This document shows positions 1-6,112 of a stretch of DNA of 8,716 bases, piece after piece. The stretch's first letter is position 1. Each line of letters begins with the position of its first letter. The notes under the pieces are model-generated. The model was not told the DNA's origin and ran no database searches. It was given only the letters and a program-made list of their open reading frames with translations. Made by a program: the position numbers and the translations under genes. Source of the stretch: an uncultured Chryseolinea sp. (GTDB lineage Bacteria; Bacteroidota; Bacteroidia; Cytophagales; Cyclobacteriaceae); contig CAMLER010000185.1 in the NCBI GenBank assembly GCA_946478915.1, forward strand, positions 1 through 8,716, in the 5' to 3' direction.

Positions 1-1
1 T

Positions 2-514
2 CGGCTTATAAACGAAGAGCAGGATGAAATACTGAACATGATTCAGGCGAAAAAGCTGTTGAATAGTCCAAATGACAACGTCAAGATTGTATACCATCCA
101 GATTTTATTAGTACCAGCAATCCACTTTTCGGTATGGACTATATTCAATTTGTGCGAGGTTGTCACCTGGGCATTTTTCCCAGCTACTATGAGCCTTGGG
201 GTTATACACCGTTGGAATGTATGGCGAGCGCTGTTCCTAGTGTTACCAGCGATCTTTCAGGGTTCGGGGATTACATACTTCATCATATTCCGCAGCACGA
301 GGAATATGGACTTCATGTTATTGAGCGGGGAAAACGGACATTTGAGTGGTCGGCTAATCAACTCACTGATGTGATGTATAATTTTTCAAAACAGTCGAGA
401 CGAGAGCGAATTCTGCAGCGGACGAATGTGGAGAACAATTCATTCCTTTTTGATTGGTCAAACCTGATAAAACATTATGAGCAGGCTTATCAAATAGCAC
501 TAAAAGCGAAGTAA
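2..514 (+). CDS. Glycogen synthase, GT3 family (C-terminal part, 5' truncated by window)
   Basis: The reading frame is open from base 2, so only about the last 170 residues are present. Eukaryote-type (GT3) glycogen synthases are usually 600-700 residues and transfer glucose from UDP-glucose to glycogen in the cytoplasm. The diagnostic block FVRGCHLGIFPSYYEPWGY (about residues 50-68 of the visible part) is followed by TPLEC. It gives an E-x7-E pair (E64 and E72), the nucleotide-sugar binding signature of retaining GT-B enzymes. The later SDLSGFG segment is also typical of GT3. The preceding HPDFISTSNPLFGMDY matches the GT3 linker before this block. The internal ATG at 38 is not the true start. 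The stop lies 40 bp before the next gene on the same strand, so they are probably cotranscribed. Family assignment is firm; allosteric control cannot be judged from this fragment. Confidence 0.93.
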   Translation, partial: RLINEEQDEILNMIQAKKLLNSPNDNVKIVYHPDFISTSNPLFGMDYIQFVRGCHLGIFPSYYEPWGYTPLECMASAVPSVTSDLSGFGDYILHHIPQHEEYGLHVIERGKRTFEWSANQLTDVMYNFSKQSRRERILQRTNVENNSFLFDWSNLIKHYEQAYQIALKAK

Positions 515-528
515 GGAAAGTTATATAT

Positions 529-544
529 TTAGAATCAATTCTAA
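529..544. promoter_or_regulatory. Perfect 7-bp dyad upstream of the isomerase gene (candidate operator)
   Basis: TTAGAATCAATTCTAA has 7-base arms (529-535 and 538-544) around a 2-base spacer. It lies between the glycogen synthase stop (514) and the Shine-Dalgarno GAGG (546-549) of the next gene. Size and position fit a dimeric repressor site or an mRNA hairpin that could mask the ribosome site. Its core GAATNNATTC recurs at 1492-1501 before the next gene. The regulatory role is inferred. Confidence 0.4.
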
Positions 545-554
545 CGAGGCACTT

Positions 555-1466
555 ATGTACATTTCACGAAGAAAATTTCTCAAACAGACCGGCCTGGCGC
601 TGGCTGCCACTACATTTGCAACGCGTACTCTCTATGCGGCCAAAGCCGGGGATGAACTGGTAGGGTTGCAACTATATTCTATCCGCGAAGACATGAAGAA
701 GGATCCGCTGGGATCGTTAAAACAGTTGTCTTCAATGGGCTACAAACATCTTGAACATGCCAGCTATAACGATAGAAAATTCTATGGATATGGGGCAAAA
801 GAATTCAAAAAAATTCTGGATGATCTCGGGTTAAAAATGCCCAGCGGTCACACTGTTTTGGGATCGAAGCATTGGGACAGTTCAAAGAAAGACTTTACCG
901 ACCTGTGGAAGTATACGGTTGAAGATGCTGCTGTATTAGGTCAGGAATTTGTGATTAGTCCGTCACTTGATAAGGAATACCGGAAGACAGGTGATGATCT
1001 CAAAAGATTCATGGATGTCTTTAACAAATCGGGGGAGTTGTGTAAAAAGTCCGGAATGAAATTCGGGTATCACAATCACGCATTTGAGTTCAGCGAAAAA
1101 CTCGATGGAAAAGTTGTTTATGATATCATTTTGGAGAACACTGACCCCGAGTTGGTCATTCAACAATTGGACATAGGTAACCTTTACAACGGTGGCGCTA
1201 AAGCAATCGATATTGCCACGAGATTTCCCGGCCGGTTCCAATCGATGCATGTCAAGGATGAGGTAATTGCTAAAAGTGGGGACGAAAAATACGAAAGCGC
1301 AGTTCTCGGTACCGGAATAGTCAACGTGAAAGAAGTGATTGATATCGGGAGAAAGTCAGGCGGTACAAAACATTTTATCATTGAACAGGAATCGTATCAG
1401 GGTAAGACACCCATGGAGTGTATGAAGGAAAATCTGGCCGTTATGAAAAAGTGGGGATATAAATAA
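555..1466 (+). CDS. Tat-exported sugar phosphate isomerase/epimerase-like TIM-barrel protein
   Basis: This 303-residue protein belongs to the xylose isomerase-like TIM-barrel (AP_endonuc_2) superfamily. The N-terminus carries a twin-arginine signal, SRRKFLKQTG at residues 4-13, then an alanine-rich hydrophobic stretch ending near LYAAKA. The folded, metal-loaded enzyme is therefore probably exported to the periplasm. After VGLQLYSIRE (36-45), the metal and catalytic candidates are the GYHNHAFEF block (171-179), D206 in QLDIGN, H232 in MHVKD and E277 in IIEQES, in the usual family order. The start at 555 has a good GAGG five bases upstream. Such proteins occur beside Gfo/Idh/MocA dehydrogenases and DUF1080 proteins in sugar and glycoside catabolism, where some act on keto-sugars as isomerases, epimerases or lyases. 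The exact substrate is unknown. A Dabb gene follows after 46 bp. Confidence 0.9.
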   Translation: MYISRRKFLKQTGLALAATTFATRTLYAAKAGDELVGLQLYSIREDMKKDPLGSLKQLSSMGYKHLEHASYNDRKFYGYGAKEFKKILDDLGLKMPSGHTVLGSKHWDSSKKDFTDLWKYTVEDAAVLGQEFVISPSLDKEYRKTGDDLKRFMDVFNKSGELCKKSGMKFGYHNHAFEFSEKLDGKVVYDIILENTDPELVIQQLDIGNLYNGGAKAIDIATRFPGRFQSMHVKDEVIAKSGDEKYESAVLGTGIVNVKEVIDIGRKSGGTKHFIIEQESYQGKTPMECMKENLAVMKKWGYK

Positions 1467-1491
1467 CTTGCATCTAATAAATTCGGCCACT

Positions 1492-1501
1492 GAATTAATT
1501 C
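1492..1501. promoter_or_regulatory. GAATTAATTC palindrome before the Dabb gene
   Basis: A perfect 10-bp palindrome ends 11 bases before the chosen ATG at 1513. It shares the GAATNNATTC core with the dyad at 529-544 ahead of the preceding gene. A short AT-rich palindrome can occur by chance, so the regulatory role is only suggested by the repeat of both pattern and position. Confidence 0.25.
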
Positions 1502-1512
1502 CAAAAAAAGGT

Positions 1513-1905
1513 ATGAAAACGATTATAAGTTCATTATTAACATTAACATTTATAACGCTGGCAACAATTATGTCCAACGCTCAATCCACTAAGGAATCGA
1601 AAGTGCTTAGACACGTAGTGCTTTTTAAATTCAAGGACTCGTCGTCAGCGGCGGACGTCAAAAAAGTAGAGGAGGCTTTTGCTGCGCTTCCGGGTAAACT
1701 TCCTCAAATAAAAGGCTATGAATGGGGCAAGAATAACAGTCCTGAAGGGTTAAACCAGGGGCTCACGCACTGTTTTATTCTGACATTTTCCAGCGAAAAG
1801 GACCGCGATGATTATTTGGTTCATCCCGATCATAAAGCATTTGGTAAAGTTTTGGGTCCACACCTGGATAAGGTTACGGTCGTGGATTTCTGGACTGAGA
1901 AATAA
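1513..1905 (+). CDS. Exported Dabb-domain (stress-responsive A/B barrel) protein
   Basis: The protein is 130 residues from the ATG at 1513. The frame is open further upstream to a TTG at 1468, but starting at 1513 puts a normal Sec signal peptide (MKTIISSLLTLTFITLATIM, then SNAQS) at the N-terminus, and an A-rich AAAGG lies just before it. The rest is one Dabb domain (PF07876-like, dimeric alpha/beta barrel): LRHVVLFKF (32-40) opens the first strand with the typical His, followed by KVEEAFAALPGKLPQIKGYEWG and HPDHKAF (104-110), and VTVVDFW (121-127) ends it. Family members include plant stress proteins and small enzymes in polyketide or sugar clusters; function here is unknown. It follows the TIM-barrel gene by 46 bp and likely shares its mRNA. 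Its stop is 6 bp from that of the convergent hydrolase, leaving no room for separate terminators. Confidence 0.87.
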   Translation: MKTIISSLLTLTFITLATIMSNAQSTKESKVLRHVVLFKFKDSSSAADVKKVEEAFAALPGKLPQIKGYEWGKNNSPEGLNQGLTHCFILTFSSEKDRDDYLVHPDHKAFGKVLGPHLDKVTVVDFWTEK

Positions 1906-1911
1906 TCGGGA

Positions 1912-2547
1912 TCATCTTAACAGGCCTTGCAAGATCTGGCTGATTTCATCAGCACGAGTCACAATCATTAGGTGTCCGCCACGGGGTACGATGTAGTCAG
2001 CGGAGCGAAAGGTCAGGATTCTGTCACTGGTACCGTGAACTTGAATGACCTTACACGAAGGTGTATTTCCTTTCCACGCGGGTATTGCTTCAACCGCCCA
2101 TGCGAAAAACGTTTCGTCAGTATCGGCCATGATTGCTGATAACAAAGTTTTGTGCTCTTTTCTGACCACACCAAAAAGCCAAAACATTATTGGATTTGCT
2201 GTTCGCACGGGTTTGGGACGAATTAACTTGTAAATGTTGAGTCGGGCCATCATTTTGAAGTGGTTGGGAATGTCTGCTGGTGATTTGGCCGAAGAAATCA
2301 GTATCACCATTTCAGCCTTGACGAGATTTGCAATTTCTAATGCTATGATGCCGCCGAACGACACGCCAACCAAAATTGGATTGTCGCCTTGAATCTGGGG
2401 TAAAAGACGTCGGGCATATTCTCCAATAGTTTCTCCACGTAATGGTTCAATCCAAAAGATGTGATGAAGGCGGTGTCCTTCTAAATTGAGATAATCAAAA
2501 ACTCTTTTGTCAGCACCAAGACCGCTGAGAAAAAAAACATCCTTCAT
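1912..2547 (-). CDS. Alpha/beta hydrolase
   Basis: This 211-residue single-domain alpha/beta hydrolase has no signal peptide and is probably cytoplasmic. MKDVFFLSGLGADKRVF contains the oxyanion-side loop SGLGAD. The nucleophile elbow GVSFGG places the serine at residue 63. The acid is probably D175 in VHGTSDRI and the histidine H192 in PRGGHLMIV, giving a complete Ser-Asp-His triad in the standard order. The lid region is short (about residues 95-150), so the protein is smaller than typical 250-300 residue members. The substrate cannot be read from the sequence; esterase or thioesterase-like activity is plausible. AGGA lies directly before the ATG, which is tight for a ribosome site. The gene begins 35 bp after the DinB-fold gene on the same strand, so the two probably form an operon. 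Confidence 0.88.
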   Translation of the reverse strand: MKDVFFLSGLGADKRVFDYLNLEGHRLHHIFWIEPLRGETIGEYARRLLPQIQGDNPILVGVSFGGIIALEIANLVKAEMVILISSAKSPADIPNHFKMMARLNIYKLIRPKPVRTANPIMFWLFGVVRKEHKTLLSAIMADTDETFFAWAVEAIPAWKGNTPSCKVIQVHGTSDRILTFRSADYIVPRGGHLMIVTRADEISQILQGLLR

Positions 2548-2582
2548 TCCTCAAAGCTAGCGAATTGAGAAATGCGATGTTG

Positions 2583-3098
2583 TCATTTCGTCGGTTTCCA
2601 GGAGCCTTGCTGCTTTCGCACATAAATGATCTGACCGGTGTGATAAGCATTATGGGCACTTATATTGGCGATGGTTTCTGCCCATGATTTTAATGAGGCA
2701 TCGTCAAAGCTTTCAATTGTTTTTTCCAATTCGGATAATACCTTGTTCAAATTCTTGACGGTCGCTTCCCACTGCTCCTTCGAAAAAGCGTTGAATGTTT
2801 CGTCGTTATTGCCATTGAAAGGAGTGGATTTTTGCCCACGGAATTTCTGCAATTGTCTTTCGTTCCAGAATAGCAAATGGTTAGCAATTTGTCCGACGGA
2901 ATGATTACCGCTTCCATCAGACCAGGTTGCTTGTTCTGCGGTGAGGCCTTCTAACGCAGTAGCTACTGGCACAAACCAGTTTTCTTTGTCATGCGTACTT
3001 TTTAACTGGTCAAGCAACACTGTTTTCAGGGATTGACTGGCTGCAAAATGAGCAATCAGAAGCGAAAGGAAGAGCGAGCAGAGGGTTTTCATTTTCAT
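2583..3098 (-). CDS. Exported DinB-superfamily protein
   Basis: The DinB/YfiT-like four-helix bundle fold is recognised from ANHLLFWNE (72-80) and SAHNAYHTGQIIYVRKQQGSW (from 148). These supply the usual metal-binding His triad, H74, H149 and H153. The frame is open to an ATG at 3158. Starting at 3098 (171 residues; the ATG at 3092 is equally possible) puts a clean signal peptide at the N-terminus: a short Lys-rich start, then a hydrophobic core through LFLSLLIAHFAASQS. DinB-fold proteins include thiol-dependent S-transferases and metalloproteins of unknown role, and most are cytosolic, so export is notable. The protein is probably periplasmic. The hydrolase gene follows after 35 bp. A roughly 365-bp gene-free stretch lies upstream. 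Fold assignment is firm; activity is unknown. Confidence 0.88.
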   Translation of the reverse strand: MKMKTLCSLFLSLLIAHFAASQSLKTVLLDQLKSTHDKENWFVPVATALEGLTAEQATWSDGSGNHSVGQIANHLLFWNERQLQKFRGQKSTPFNGNNDETFNAFSKEQWEATVKNLNKVLSELEKTIESFDDASLKSWAETIANISAHNAYHTGQIIYVRKQQGSWKPTK

Positions 3099-3464
3099 AA
3101 CAGATATTTCAGTTTTCTTTGCGTAAACAAATGCCGGATACGAATAAAAATAGGTCAATTTTCGTCTGGTTATTCATGCAGCCAGTAAAGCAGCAAGATT
3201 TGACAATCTCTAATGGTCCTCGGATGACAGGGTAGCGCTACGAATTGGTTTAATACCCACTAAGCGTTGCACGCCATCATTTCTCCGCTCAGAGTGGGTT
3301 CCGGGGGGAATACATTTCCGATCTACAAGAAGGCGGATCGCTAGAAGAGGATCGTCTGGTACAAGCCTGTAATCTCAGCATCGCACACACTCGCGTTCTG
3401 CGTTAAGCTTTTGGCGTTACGCCCAGCCAAACCTGCCAGACACTCCCGATCCTGGTAAGTGAAA
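3099..3464. other. Gene-free stretch with inverted repeats between the VOC and DinB genes
   Basis: I see no convincing coding frame on either strand. The stretch holds several inverted repeats: ACCCACTAAGCG (3255-3266) against CGCTCAGAGTGGGT (3286-3299), pairing with a two-base bulge; GGCG-TTA-CGCC at 3413-3423; and an alternative TTTGGC (3410-3415) with GCCAAA (3426-3431). GGATCG is repeated directly 8 bases apart (around 3335-3354). It must also contain the DinB gene promoter and may end VOC transcription. A dispersed genomic repeat or an RNA element is possible, but neither can be shown from one copy. Confidence 0.4.
3255..3299 (-). terminator. Possible stem-loop downstream of the VOC gene
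   Basis: Arms of about 12 bp (7 bp perfect, ACCCACT/AGTGGGT, plus AGCG/CGCT after a small bulge) enclose a 19-base loop. It lies about 165 bp beyond the VOC stop. There is no T-tract on the minus-strand side, so it is a poor intrinsic terminator and might instead be an RNA or repeat element. Confidence 0.2.
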
Positions 3465-3938
3465 TTACTTCTTCAAATCGTCATTAATTTCAATCCAATG
3501 TCCGTCAGGGTCAACAAAGTAAACCTGCTTTACACCGTCTACCCGTACAGTTGGGGCTTTTTCGGTACCGGGCCAGTTGGTGTATTCGATCTTGTGTTTG
3601 TCCAGGTTAGCAATAAATTGGTCAATCGACTTTACGCTAAAACAGAGGTGATCGTTTTTGTCGCGGGTAATATTCGATGGCGCGCCTTGAATAAGATGGA
3701 GACTACCTGCCGCTCCCAATGTGAACCAGGTATGCTTACCATCGTGAAATGGCTCCGGGATTTGTTTCAACTGTAAGACGTTCTCATAGAACTCGGTACT
3801 CTTCTTTAGATCGAACACATACATTGCGATATGATTCAATGTGACTACTGGACCATCGCTTGATTTGGATTGTGCGTAACCAGTTAAATATGTTCCAATA
3901 AAGATTATTAGAACGAATAGCGCTTTTGATGTTTTCAT
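3465..3938 (-). CDS. Exported VOC-family (glyoxalase/bleomycin-resistance fold) protein
   Basis: The protein is 157 residues from the ATG at 3938. An upstream in-frame ATG at 4019 would add 27 residues ahead of an obvious signal peptide, so 3938 is preferred. The signal is MKTSKALFVLIIFIGTYLTG, ending near YAQS. One VOC domain with two beta-alpha-beta-beta-beta modules follows: VTLNHIAMYVFDLKKSTEFYENVL (32-55) and NDHLCFSVKSIDQFIANL (95-112), ending in YFVDPDGHWIEIND. Expected metal ligands are H36, H81 (where glyoxalase I has Glu), H97 and E150, so a metal site looks intact. VOC enzymes include glyoxalases, dioxygenases, epimerases and resistance proteins; the substrate here is unknown. Export is unusual for this fold. 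The gene is transcribed toward the DinB gene, about 365 bp away. Confidence 0.88.
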   Translation of the reverse strand: MKTSKALFVLIIFIGTYLTGYAQSKSSDGPVVTLNHIAMYVFDLKKSTEFYENVLQLKQIPEPFHDGKHTWFTLGAAGSLHLIQGAPSNITRDKNDHLCFSVKSIDQFIANLDKHKIEYTNWPGTEKAPTVRVDGVKQVYFVDPDGHWIEINDDLKK

Positions 3939-4105
3939 GTTTAAAAAGTTGTTCGGAAATATAAAAATAAGTTGCGCAATAAGCTTCGCAATTTGATTTG
4001 TACGGGGCCCGGAAATCAATGCAGGGTGCCCATTCTAAATAAGCATTCCCGAAACGAGAATTTTTCCTCCTGATTTGGGGAAATTTTTAAATATTATTTT
4101 TCATT

Positions 4106-4121
4106 GTAGAGAAGAATCTAC
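4106..4121. other. Small hairpin in the upstream region of the 4223 gene
   Basis: GTAGA (4106-4110) and TCTAC (4117-4121) pair around a 6-base loop in the 200-bp divergent region between the VOC and 4223 genes. It lies upstream of the candidate promoter and could be chance or a regulator site. Confidence 0.2.
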
Positions 4122-4145
4122 GTGTTTAACGCCGAAAAGATGTAT

Positions 4146-4191
4146 TTTGTCGAATAAGTGGAGGTTTAATAGTTGGCACAAATTTTACCTC
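4146..4191 (+). promoter_or_regulatory. Candidate Bacteroidota promoter and overlapping dyad
   Basis: TTTG at 4146-4149, an 18-base spacer and AATAGTTG at 4168-4175 partly match the Bacteroidota primary-sigma pattern (TTTG, about 19 bases, TAnnTTTG), with two mismatches in the -7 box. The -7 area overlaps an imperfect inverted repeat, GAGGTTTAAT (4161-4170) and ATTTTACCTC (4182-4191), 8 of 10 pairing. That is where a repressor site or a 5' UTR hairpin could sit. Predicted transcription would start near 4182, about 40 bases before the ATG. Confidence 0.3.
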
Positions 4192-4222
4192 TCCTAGTGT
4201 AAAATTTAACCCTTAAACCACC

Positions 4223-4699
4223 ATGAAAACCTCGTTCAGACAAAGAGTCCTAATCGCAGTTGGAATTTCTGTAGGGCTGTTAGCAACATTGGATTTATTT
4301 GGTCAAAGCACAACCAACCCATATACGATTAAATCTCAATCTGACTACGTGGTTGCGGTTAATTCAATTCAGACGCTAGCTGGTACTTTATATGACGCTC
4401 ATGTGAAATATCCCGCCCTGGCTTATACGCATATTTATAATCAGGACGGTTCGTTGATGGGGTTTAATGTTACTGGCGTCTCAAAATCTTCGGAAGCGGA
4501 TAAAATTTCATCCAATCTGATGGAACTTGAATTGTTGGGCAATGCGATAAACAATATGGATCTGGCGTATCTTCCGTCGGATGATGGAAAATTGACTAGC
4601 CGGGTAAGTAAAAAGGAAGCAATGCAGAACACCGCGGAACAGGATGCTTTGATGGCTTCAATTCATCCCAACGATATAATAGCTTCAAGCAAAAGATAA
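4223..4699 (+). CDS. Exported protein of unknown function
   Basis: I do not recognise this 158-residue protein. It begins MKTSFRQRVLIAVGISVGLL, a typical Sec signal with a basic start and hydrophobic core, with cleavage likely near LFGQS (25-29). The mature part is soluble, with no further membrane segment and no cysteine. It has a likely beta hairpin around YPALAYTHIYNQDGSLMGFN (63-82) and a helical stretch SSNLMELELLGNAINNMDLAYL (96-117). The polar C-terminus has no sorting motif or lipobox. Nothing suggests an enzyme active site. It stands alone on the plus strand with its own upstream region, and its stop is followed 17 bases later by a long hairpin that would end its transcript. Codon use looks like that of its neighbours, so it is a real gene. 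Confidence 0.75.
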   Translation: MKTSFRQRVLIAVGISVGLLATLDLFGQSTTNPYTIKSQSDYVVAVNSIQTLAGTLYDAHVKYPALAYTHIYNQDGSLMGFNVTGVSKSSEADKISSNLMELELLGNAINNMDLAYLPSDDGKLTSRVSKKEAMQNTAEQDALMASIHPNDIIASSKR

Positions 4700-4709
4700 T
4701 ATTTCCAAA

Positions 4710-4859
4710 TCATTCTAAAGCATTGGTGGTTACCCAGTATCGGTATGCCACCAATGCTTTGTCTATTTTAGACAGTTTGGTGAGGTCACGTTTGCTGTAT
4801 TTTGGCAACAGAACCTTATTGATTCTAGCCAGTAATTGAAAGGCCTTTTTCTTTAACAT
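4710..4859 (-). CDS. 49-residue basic protein, Bacteroidota small-protein family (often labelled SsrA-binding protein)
   Basis: This gene is easily missed because of its size. The minus strand reads MLKKKAFQLLARINKVLLPK, YSKRDLTKLSKIDKALVAYR, YWVTTNALE, stop. This agrees, from memory, with a family of about 49-50 residues in Bacteroidota with a basic N-terminal helix, an LP-x-(Y/F)-(S/T)-K turn and a C-terminal (W/Y)RY(W/Y)VTxNAL(D/E). Database entries often name it SsrA-binding protein, although it is far too short to be SmpB. The role is unknown; an RNA- or membrane-associated helix is possible. The frame upstream of the ATG is open for 18 codons with no other start. Its stop lies 10 bp from that of the convergent 4223 gene. 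Its last 15 codons contain a 13-bp perfect inverted repeat. The DUF1080 gene is 141 bp upstream on the same strand. Confidence 0.78.
   Translation of the reverse strand: MLKKKAFQLLARINKVLLPKYSKRDLTKLSKIDKALVAYRYWVTTNALE
4717..4760 (+). terminator. Long perfect hairpin, likely terminator of the 4223 gene
   Basis: AAAGCATTGGTGG (4717-4729) pairs perfectly with CCACCAATGCTTT (4748-4760), and TACC (4731-4734) with GGTA (4742-4745) inside it. It begins 17 bases after the 4223 stop. The following GTCTATTTTA is only moderately T-rich. The whole hairpin lies inside the antisense coding region of the 49-aa gene, encoding parts of its KALVAYRYWVTTNAL end, so it would also form near the 3' end of that mRNA. 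Confidence 0.65.
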
Positions 4860-5000
4860 AGCCCGAATCGAACTGTATTTTTTGGTATCCTTACGCCAAC
4901 CTAAATTGATTATTTAGTGAGCGACAGATTCAACTGCATTTAACCGGTAGAAAAGACTCGAAGCTCAACAACGATAGCCGAATACAACGGACATCTTGTA
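4860..5000. other. Spacer between the DUF1080 and 49-aa genes
   Basis: This 141-bp stretch between two minus-strand genes holds no recognisable terminator. It presumably contains the promoter or read-through leader of the 49-aa gene. The frame of that gene extends about 18 codons into it, but without a start codon. Confidence 0.3.
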
Positions 5001-5690
5001 CTAGTCACTAAGTTTGTTAATCGGGGTAAGGGCAACTTTTCTAAACTCAACTTCCGAGCCTTCAGCTTGTAAGGCAATTTGCCCTTCCTGGGCGGTACAA
5101 TCGAATCCTAAATTCACAAGATCACCATTCACCCAAACCTTAACGGTATTGTTAAGGCATTCAATGCGCACTTTATTCCATTGACCAACAGGTTTCTCCG
5201 AACCATCTGTCAGGTTGAGGATTCTTCGAAGCTTGCCTTCCGTTGTTCCCCATTCTTCTTTTGCTCCCCGTCTTTTTTCCATATCCTGCACACGTATGTC
5301 TTCTACAATGCACCAGAAGTCTCCCGCATTTTCATGCATGAGCTGGACTTCGATCGACTTGGGAAACATTTTATAAAGCGCCCTGGGAGTTGACGCGTGG
5401 ACAAGGACGCCACAGTTGCCAGGCTCTCCTGCAAAACGGTATTCGACATCAAGTCGGTAATTTTTATGCACCGCATCCGTTATGATATGTCCGCCCGGTG
5501 TACCCATGCTTACCAATAATCCATTGCGAACAAAAAAGGGACTTTTCAAACTCGGATCCTTATCCATGTCAGGGACGTCAATGTGCCAGCCACTAAGATC
5601 TTTTCCGTTGAAGAGATTCCTTGTTTGGCTGAACGCTGTTGTACCCACAATTCCCAAGCAAAATATTGCAATAGAAGTTATCTTATTCAT
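5001..5690 (-). CDS. Exported DUF1080 protein (3-keto-disaccharide hydrolase family)
   Basis: This 229-residue protein has a signal peptide (MNKITSIAIFCLGIVGTTAF, cleavage near FSQT) and one DUF1080 domain (PF06439), a concanavalin-like beta sandwich annotated as 3-keto-disaccharide hydrolase. Family landmarks are LFNGKDLSGWHI (26-37), YRLDVEYRFAGEPGNCGVLVH (78-98), KSIEVQLM (111-118, with a conserved acidic strand), WNKVRIEC (171-178) and GQIALQAEGSEVEFRKVAL (203-221). These end the domain, so it looks complete. It is probably periplasmic, acting on oxidised glycosides. AGGA lies two bases before the start codon. The gene stands alone, with 141 bp before the downstream 49-aa gene and a gene-free stretch upstream. 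A second, lipid-anchored DUF1080 paralogue lies at 7803-8612. The substrate is inferred from the family only. Confidence 0.9.
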   Translation of the reverse strand: MNKITSIAIFCLGIVGTTAFSQTRNLFNGKDLSGWHIDVPDMDKDPSLKSPFFVRNGLLVSMGTPGGHIITDAVHKNYRLDVEYRFAGEPGNCGVLVHASTPRALYKMFPKSIEVQLMHENAGDFWCIVEDIRVQDMEKRRGAKEEWGTTEGKLRRILNLTDGSEKPVGQWNKVRIECLNNTVKVWVNGDLVNLGFDCTAQEGQIALQAEGSEVEFRKVALTPINKLSD

Positions 5691-6044
5691 GGTCCTACTT
5701 TATTGTGTCAGTGAAGTTAATAAAGTAATCGCTATTGTGAACTCGTTTGATATATTAGGCCGTTTGGAGTTGACCATTGGAAGCATTGAAACCTATCCCA
5801 CAATCCTAACCTTACTGTATAAAATGTAATGCTGTGAACTGACTGAGTCGGATCAGTCGTACTTTGGAGAGTTCAAAAAAATAAGAATGATTACCCAATA
5901 GGACATCGTCACCCCTATACCTTATTCCGTATTCCTTATACCCCTCTTATTAGAACGAATGGGACGTGACAAAGTAGAATTGCATTGTGTCACAAAGTTA
6001 CGGGCGAAACGATTTGCTGGTGGTGAACGTCTTGCAGCGTGAGC
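5691..6044. other. Gene-free stretch upstream of the DUF1080 gene
   Basis: No credible gene is seen. The stretch must hold the promoter of the DUF1080 gene, but I find no clear TTTG / TAnnTTTG pair. A small inverted repeat, GACTGA (5841-5846) and TCAGTC (5853-5858), has a 6-base loop. A pyrimidine-rich stretch at about 5910-5950 repeats CCTTAT/CCTATAC-like words. From 5964 begins the 16-bp repeat described separately, itself part of a GTGACA/TGTCAC dyad (5966-5971 and 5988-5993). Confidence 0.35.
5964..5979. repeat. 16-bp direct repeat, copy 1
   Basis: ACGTGACAAAGTAGAA is found here and identically at 6667-6682, 703 bp apart in the same orientation. The two copies flank the small membrane-protein gene and the hairpin-rich stretch. 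A 16-base exact match is unlikely by chance in a window this size. It may be the conserved end of a dispersed intergenic repeat. Confidence 0.55.
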
Positions 6045-6075
6045 AAAAAAAAAGGCCACCGTTACGTCAGTGGCC
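6045..6075 (-). terminator. Intrinsic terminator of the small membrane-protein gene
   Basis: Read on the minus strand, GGCCAC, a 10-base loop and GTGGCC form a perfect 6-bp stem (6070-6075 with 6054-6059), followed directly by nine T residues (6053-6045). This is a textbook rho-independent terminator. It sits 37 bp past the stop of the gene ending at 6113, which supports that small ORF being transcribed. Confidence 0.82.
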
Positions 6076-6112
6076 AGTTGAAAAAATGGGCTCAAAAACC
6101 AGGTTTAAAAAA

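Noticed and set aside
1468..1512. Upstream TTG start for the Dabb gene
   Set aside because: It would put 15 extra residues before a standard signal peptide; the ATG at 1513 is preferred.
3939..4019. Upstream ATG for the VOC gene
   Set aside because: The added 27 residues precede a clean signal peptide that begins at the ATG at 3938.
4860..4885. tRNA-like T-loop word GTTCGATTC on the minus strand
   Set aside because: The flanking bases do not form a T-stem, no acceptor or anticodon arms are present, and the word falls in the leader of the 49-aa gene.
5482..5829. Plus-strand 115-codon open frame
   Set aside because: Its first two-thirds are antisense to the signal peptide and N-terminal domain of the well-supported DUF1080 gene, and the rest matches no protein pattern I recognise.
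5900..5960. Pyrimidine-rich repeated words as a CRISPR or tandem array
   Set aside because: The words are short, irregular and lack regularly spaced unique spacers.
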